This document shows, piece after piece, positions 33,085 through 35,892 of a stretch of 35,892 nt of DNA. The DNA comes from Bacillota bacterium (GTDB lineage: Bacteria; Bacillota; Clostridia; Acetivibrionales; DTU013): the NCBI GenBank assembly GCA_023409735.1, contig JAEYRB010000045.1, positions 1-35,892 on the forward strand, in the 5' to 3' direction. A program made the position numbers and the translations under genes. The notes below the pieces were generated by a model, which did no database searches, was not told where the DNA came from, and was given only the letters and a program-made list of their open reading frames with translations. Numbering within the stretch: the first letter of the stretch is position 1; each line of letters starts with the position of its first letter.

Positions 33085-33624
33085 ATGATCTTATCGGATA
33101 GAACAATTTTAAAAATGCTTGAGGAGCAAACTCTTACGATTACTCCGCTTGAGAGAAGTCAAATTCAGCCTGCGAGTGTAGATATCCGCTTGGGAGATAC
33201 TTTCAGCATTGTAGAGGACTCATCTGCAGGAGTAATTACTATGCAAAGTGAAATCAGCTATAAAGTGATAAAAGCAGATACCTATGTTTTATTACCCGGA
33301 CAGTTTGTTCTTGCTACAACAATGGAATATTTCAAATTGCCCAATGATTTGACAGCTTTTGTTGAAGGAAGGAGCTCACTTGGAAGGATGGGGCTGTTTA
33401 TCCAAAACGCCGGTTGGGTAGACCCGGGATTTCATGGGGAGATTACGCTGGAACTCTTTAATGCAAACCGTTGTGCAATCGAGCTTCGATCTGGGCGCAG
33501 AGTTGGACAGCTGGTTTTTGCTAAAATGGATGCATCAGCTTTGAACCCTTATAACGGAAAATATCAAGGACAACAAGGTGCTACCGAATCACGGGTGTTC
33601 TTGGATAATGAAATAGTTAAATAA
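33085..33624 (+). CDS. dcd: dCTP deaminase
   Basis: 179 residues from ATG 33085 behind AAGGAG. The dUTPase-superfamily active site is conserved: VEGRSSLGRMGLF (93-105) and the DPGFHGEITLELFN stretch (113-126) with the catalytic glutamate. The nucleotide-closing tail KYQGQQGATES (163-173) is also present. It deaminates dCTP to dUTP for dTMP synthesis; some relatives also hydrolyse dUTP, which I cannot decide from motifs. A partial second copy lies about 500 bases after its stop (34130-34222). Confidence 0.94.
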   Translation: MILSDRTILKMLEEQTLTITPLERSQIQPASVDIRLGDTFSIVEDSSAGVITMQSEISYKVIKADTYVLLPGQFVLATTMEYFKLPNDLTAFVEGRSSLGRMGLFIQNAGWVDPGFHGEITLELFNANRCAIELRSGRRVGQLVFAKMDASALNPYNGKYQGQQGATESRVFLDNEIVK

Positions 33625-33695
33625 CTATACGTTTCCCATTGCTATTTATACAGCGATGATTCATGCAAGTTCGATCACTTGTTTCGCATATGCTG

Positions 33696-34120
33696 CTATT
33701 CCAGCTTAATTTGATGCTCAGTGGAATCAGACTTACTTACATATATGATGCTATCTCCATTTAGTCTGAATGACAAAACAGACTCATCAAGTATTTTTTG
33801 CAGGGAACCATCTTTTAAAGACAGATTATAGAGTTTGTTTTGATCCAGTCGATTGATAAAAATCACTTCCTGTTCACCTGACCGCACAAAGGAGTCTGCA
33901 ATGGCACCATAAAGCTCCGTTTTCCGGCAGGCTTGGACATCATACATCATGAGCATAGATTCAGCATTGACGTAATAAATATTTGTGCCATCGAAGGAAA
34001 GGGACCTGAGTGAAGGTACCTTGCTCTATAGGCCTGGGTATCAGTTTACCTTCATTGTCTTGTAAACTGTTGTCATGGAAGGGCTTTTCTCCTTGATCAT
34101 TTTTCTCAGTATCATTGATG
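33696..34120 (-). pseudogene. Broken gene fragment, DUF5050/beta-propeller-like C-terminal part
   Basis: A minus-strand frame (33696-33956, extending in frame to about 34020) reads SFDGTNIYYVNAES, then KLYNLSLKDGSLQKILDESV and LNGDSIIYVSKSD. These are short repeated beta-type units like those of DUF5050 and similar propeller proteins. Going upstream it meets a stop near 34029. The same protein seems to continue in another frame (NSLQDNEGKLIPRP) to about 34120, so a frameshift is likely. There is no start or signal peptide. It sits exactly between dcd and the partial dcd copy. Confidence 0.55.
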
Positions 34121-34129
34121 GGTAATGGC

Positions 34130-34222
34130 GACCCGGGATTTCACGGGGAGATCACGCTGGAACTCTTTAATGCACCGGAAACTATACGTATCATAACCTT
34201 TACAAGGGAATATTTAAAATAA
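34130..34222 (+). pseudogene. Partial second copy of dcd
   Basis: Positions 34130-34174 match dcd 33421-33465 at 43 of 45 bases, encoding the same 15 residues DPGFHGEITLELFNA. Both differences are silent third-position changes. The copy then jumps to a segment resembling dcd's NPYNGKYQ region (34196-34215) in a different frame and ends at TAA 34220-34222. It lacks the first two thirds of the gene. Confidence 0.8.
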
Positions 34223-34241
34223 AAGTATTTCTAATGTACCC

Positions 34242-34302
34242 TTGACTTTTTGGTTTAATACCATTAAACTGGTATTACGGTTTAACGATATTAAACCAAA
34301 AA
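34242..34302 (+). promoter_or_regulatory. blaI-type promoter with overlapping operator dyads
   Basis: TTGACT (34242-34247), a 17-base spacer and TAAACT (34265-34270). Dyad 1 is GTTTAAT (34253-34259) / ATTAAAC (34263-34269) and overlaps spacer and -10. Dyad 2 is GGTTTAA (34279-34285) / TTAAACC (34291-34297), just downstream. The outer arms (34247-34260 with 34289-34302) also form a 14-bp inverted repeat. Confidence 0.75.
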
Positions 34303-34382
34303 CATGGTCTAGTACCAAAAAAACAGTGCTATGATTTAGCAATACTAAGCCCCAAATAGCACAAATTAAAAGGAGACCAACT

Positions 34383-34748
34383 ATGGAAGATTATAAATTA
34401 GGTGCTATGGAAACAAAATTTGCCGAGCTAATGTGGGATAATGAGCCTATTTCCTCCGGCGATCTGGTAAAGCTCTGTGAGAGGGAATTTAAATGGAAAA
34501 AGTCAACTACCTATACAATGCTTCGAAGACTTTGTGAGCGCGGCATATTTCAAAATAATGATGGAACAGTTGCTTCTCTTATGAGTAAGCAGGAGTTTAA
34601 TGCATTGCAAAGTGAGAAGTTCGTTGAGGAAACCTTTGACGGATCGCTGCCACAGTTTCTGACCGCATTTACATTGCGAAAGAAGCTTTCAAACAAGGAA
34701 ATCGACGAGCTTCAAAAACTCATTGATGAAAAGCGGGGTGAATCATGA
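34383..34748 (+). CDS. BlaI/MecI-family transcriptional repressor
   Basis: 121 residues from ATG 34383 behind AAAGGAGACC. The N-terminal winged helix (about 5-70: LGAMETKFAELMWDNEPISS, then KKSTTYTMLRRLCERGIF) is the DNA-binding domain. The C-terminal helix-rich part (about 75-121) is the dimerisation domain. Family members repress their own operon and a target gene and are cleaved when the partner sensor is activated. Its stop overlaps the start of the BlaR1-type gene (ATGA), the usual arrangement. The target gene may be the sensor operon itself, or a gene outside the window. Confidence 0.92.
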   Translation: MEDYKLGAMETKFAELMWDNEPISSGDLVKLCEREFKWKKSTTYTMLRRLCERGIFQNNDGTVASLMSKQEFNALQSEKFVEETFDGSLPQFLTAFTLRKKLSNKEIDELQKLIDEKRGES

Positions 34749-35892
34749 TGTGGGTATATAGCTTGCTGCCTAAGGTGCTCAATATGAGCCTTACAGCCGG
34801 GATCATTATACTGTTTGTACTCATTGCACGTATACTGTTGAGAAGAGCCCCGAAGATATTTTCATATATGCTTTGGGCGGTTGTTTTATTCCGTCTTGTC
34901 TGCCCGGTGTCTTTTTCATTCAGATTTTCACCGCTTAATCTGTTTAACACTCCTGTAGCAGAAAATGGCAGTGCTGCCTATATTCCGTCTGATATAGTTC
35001 ATTCGGAGTATCCAAAGGTAAGTTTACCACTTCCGTCTGTCAATGAGGCAATAAATAATAGCCTGCCTCAGGGTGAAGAGCAGACTGTCGCCGACCCGCT
35101 AGAACTTCCAATGGCGGTTACTACAATGCTTTGGCTTTCAGGCATTGCAGTGATGCTCATTTACAGTGCTGTATCCTTGATAAAGCTGTACAGGAAGCTT
35201 ACCGGAGCGGTATGCCTGAGGGACAACATATATCTTGCAGACCATATTGTAACGCCATTTGTCATTGGAGTATTATCACCTAAAATTTATCTCCCGTCAT
35301 CACTCACACAGCAGGAGCAAAGCTACATTATACTGCACGAGCAGACACATATCAGGCGGCTTGACCACATCTTTAAATTAATTGCTTTTATTGCATTATC
35401 AATACACTGGTTTAACCCTCTAGTGTGGGTAGCGTTTGTGTGTGCAGTTAAGGATATGGAAATGTCCTGCGACGAGAGTGTTTTAAAAGAAATGGGCGGT
35501 GAGATCAAATGTGATTATTCAGCGTCACTGCTCTCTTTAGCAGCGGCAAGACGTATCATAAACGGCAGTCCTCTCGCATTTAGCGAAGGAAATATTAAAC
35601 AGCGTATCAAGAATGTGCTGAACTTCAAAAAGCCTGCAGTATGGGTCATTGCCATTTCAGTATTGCTTGTTTTGGCACTCAGCCTGAGCTTTGCGGCAAA
35701 TAAGACAAGTGAAGAAGGCCAAATACCTATGGGGGGAAGCAGCCTAACAAAAAACGGAGACAGCGCAAAGGATGACAGTGGAGCTCTGAATGTCGTTAAC
35801 TCACAGTCGGGTCTTGAGGATACAAGCATTATAGAGCAGGCATATAATACACACTATGATAGAGTTAAAATTAAGTACCACTCCCGAGATGA
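34745..35892 (+). CDS. BlaR1/MecR1-family M56 sensor metallopeptidase (runs off right edge)
   Basis: Starts at ATG 34745 (overlapping the repressor stop) or the adjacent ATG 34748; 382 codons are open to the window end. Membrane helices lie at about 14-30, 37-53 and 125-145. The zinc site HEQTHIRRLDH (about residues 199-209) is the gluzincin HExxH, followed by the conserved HWFNPLVW and KDMEMSCDE segments of M56 peptidases. A further membrane helix (about 300-318) leads to an extracytoplasmic region that is cut by the edge. It would sense an external signal and trigger removal of the repressor. Whether it senses beta-lactams cannot be told without the C-terminal domain. Confidence 0.92.
   Translation, partial: MMWVYSLLPKVLNMSLTAGIIILFVLIARILLRRAPKIFSYMLWAVVLFRLVCPVSFSFRFSPLNLFNTPVAENGSAAYIPSDIVHSEYPKVSLPLPSVNEAINNSLPQGEEQTVADPLELPMAVTTMLWLSGIAVMLIYSAVSLIKLYRKLTGAVCLRDNIYLADHIVTPFVIGVLSPKIYLPSSLTQQEQSYIILHEQTHIRRLDHIFKLIAFIALSIHWFNPLVWVAFVCAVKDMEMSCDESVLKEMGGEIKCDYSASLLSLAAARRIINGSPLAFSEGNIKQRIKNVLNFKKPAVWVIAISVLLVLALSLSFAANKTSEEGQIPMGGSSLTKNGDSAKDDSGALNVVNSQSGLEDTSIIEQAYNTHYDRVKIKYHSRD

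Noticed and set aside
34383..35892. Beta-lactam resistance operon suggested by the BlaI/BlaR1 pair
   Set aside because: No beta-lactamase or penicillin-binding protein gene is in view, and the sensor's ligand-binding domain lies beyond the edge; many such pairs have other targets.

Overview
The window looks like chromosome from an AT-rich, endospore-forming member of the Clostridia. The main evidence is an alpha/beta-type small acid-soluble spore protein, a phenylalanine T-box leader, clostridial-type ribosome binding sites, a tandem HD/HD-GYP protein, an S-layer-homology fragment and a clostripain-family lipoprotein. I cannot name the genus from the sequence alone.

Layout, left to right. 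1-2390: the 5' part of an AraC-type regulator runs off the left edge, followed by a VanW-family gene, a strong hairpin terminator, a small unrecognised ORF and a decayed second VanW locus. 2558-6214: a three-gene ABC exporter operon (one ATPase, two NatB-like permeases). 6491-11750: an alkyltransferase-like protein, then a galactose locus with an AraC-type regulator divergent from galT-galK-galE (Leloir pathway). 12270-16681: a COG1092-like methyltransferase overlapping an RluA-type pseudouridine synthase, an MFS transporter, and a convergent TPR membrane protein. 16927-20941: promoter and T-box leader, then pheS-pheT. 21247-23399: the spore protein gene (minus strand) and pgi. 23400-24511: a non-coding stretch with a possible three-way-junction RNA, a dispersed repeat and an ISL3 transposase remnant. 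24512-30459: clostripain-like lipoprotein, a GH63-like (alpha/alpha)6-barrel protein, a GNAT acetyltransferase and a metallophosphoesterase. 30609-32176: SLH fragment and HD/HD-GYP protein. 32550-34222: a promoter with a phased 29-bp motif array, a SatD-family remnant, dcd, a broken beta-propeller-type fragment and a partial second dcd. 34242-35892: a BlaI/BlaR1-type pair, the sensor running off the right edge.

How the genes work together: galT, galK and galE with the divergent regulator form a self-contained galactose catabolism unit feeding glucose phosphates toward pgi. pheS and pheT encode the two subunits of phenylalanyl-tRNA synthetase under tRNA-Phe sensing. The ABC genes are translationally coupled and should form one export complex. 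BlaI and BlaR1 form a proteolysis-driven derepression switch.

The less ordinary content is between the genes. Two short dispersed repeat families are present. One (three copies, about 63 bp) folds into two hairpins with base changes that preserve pairing. The other (two copies, about 50 bp) lies just downstream of galE and pheT. Several genes have a decayed partial copy close by (VanW, metallophosphoesterase, dcd), and there are isolated fragments of SLH, SatD, SHOCT and transposase sequences. There is no CRISPR array, tRNA or rRNA gene that I could find.
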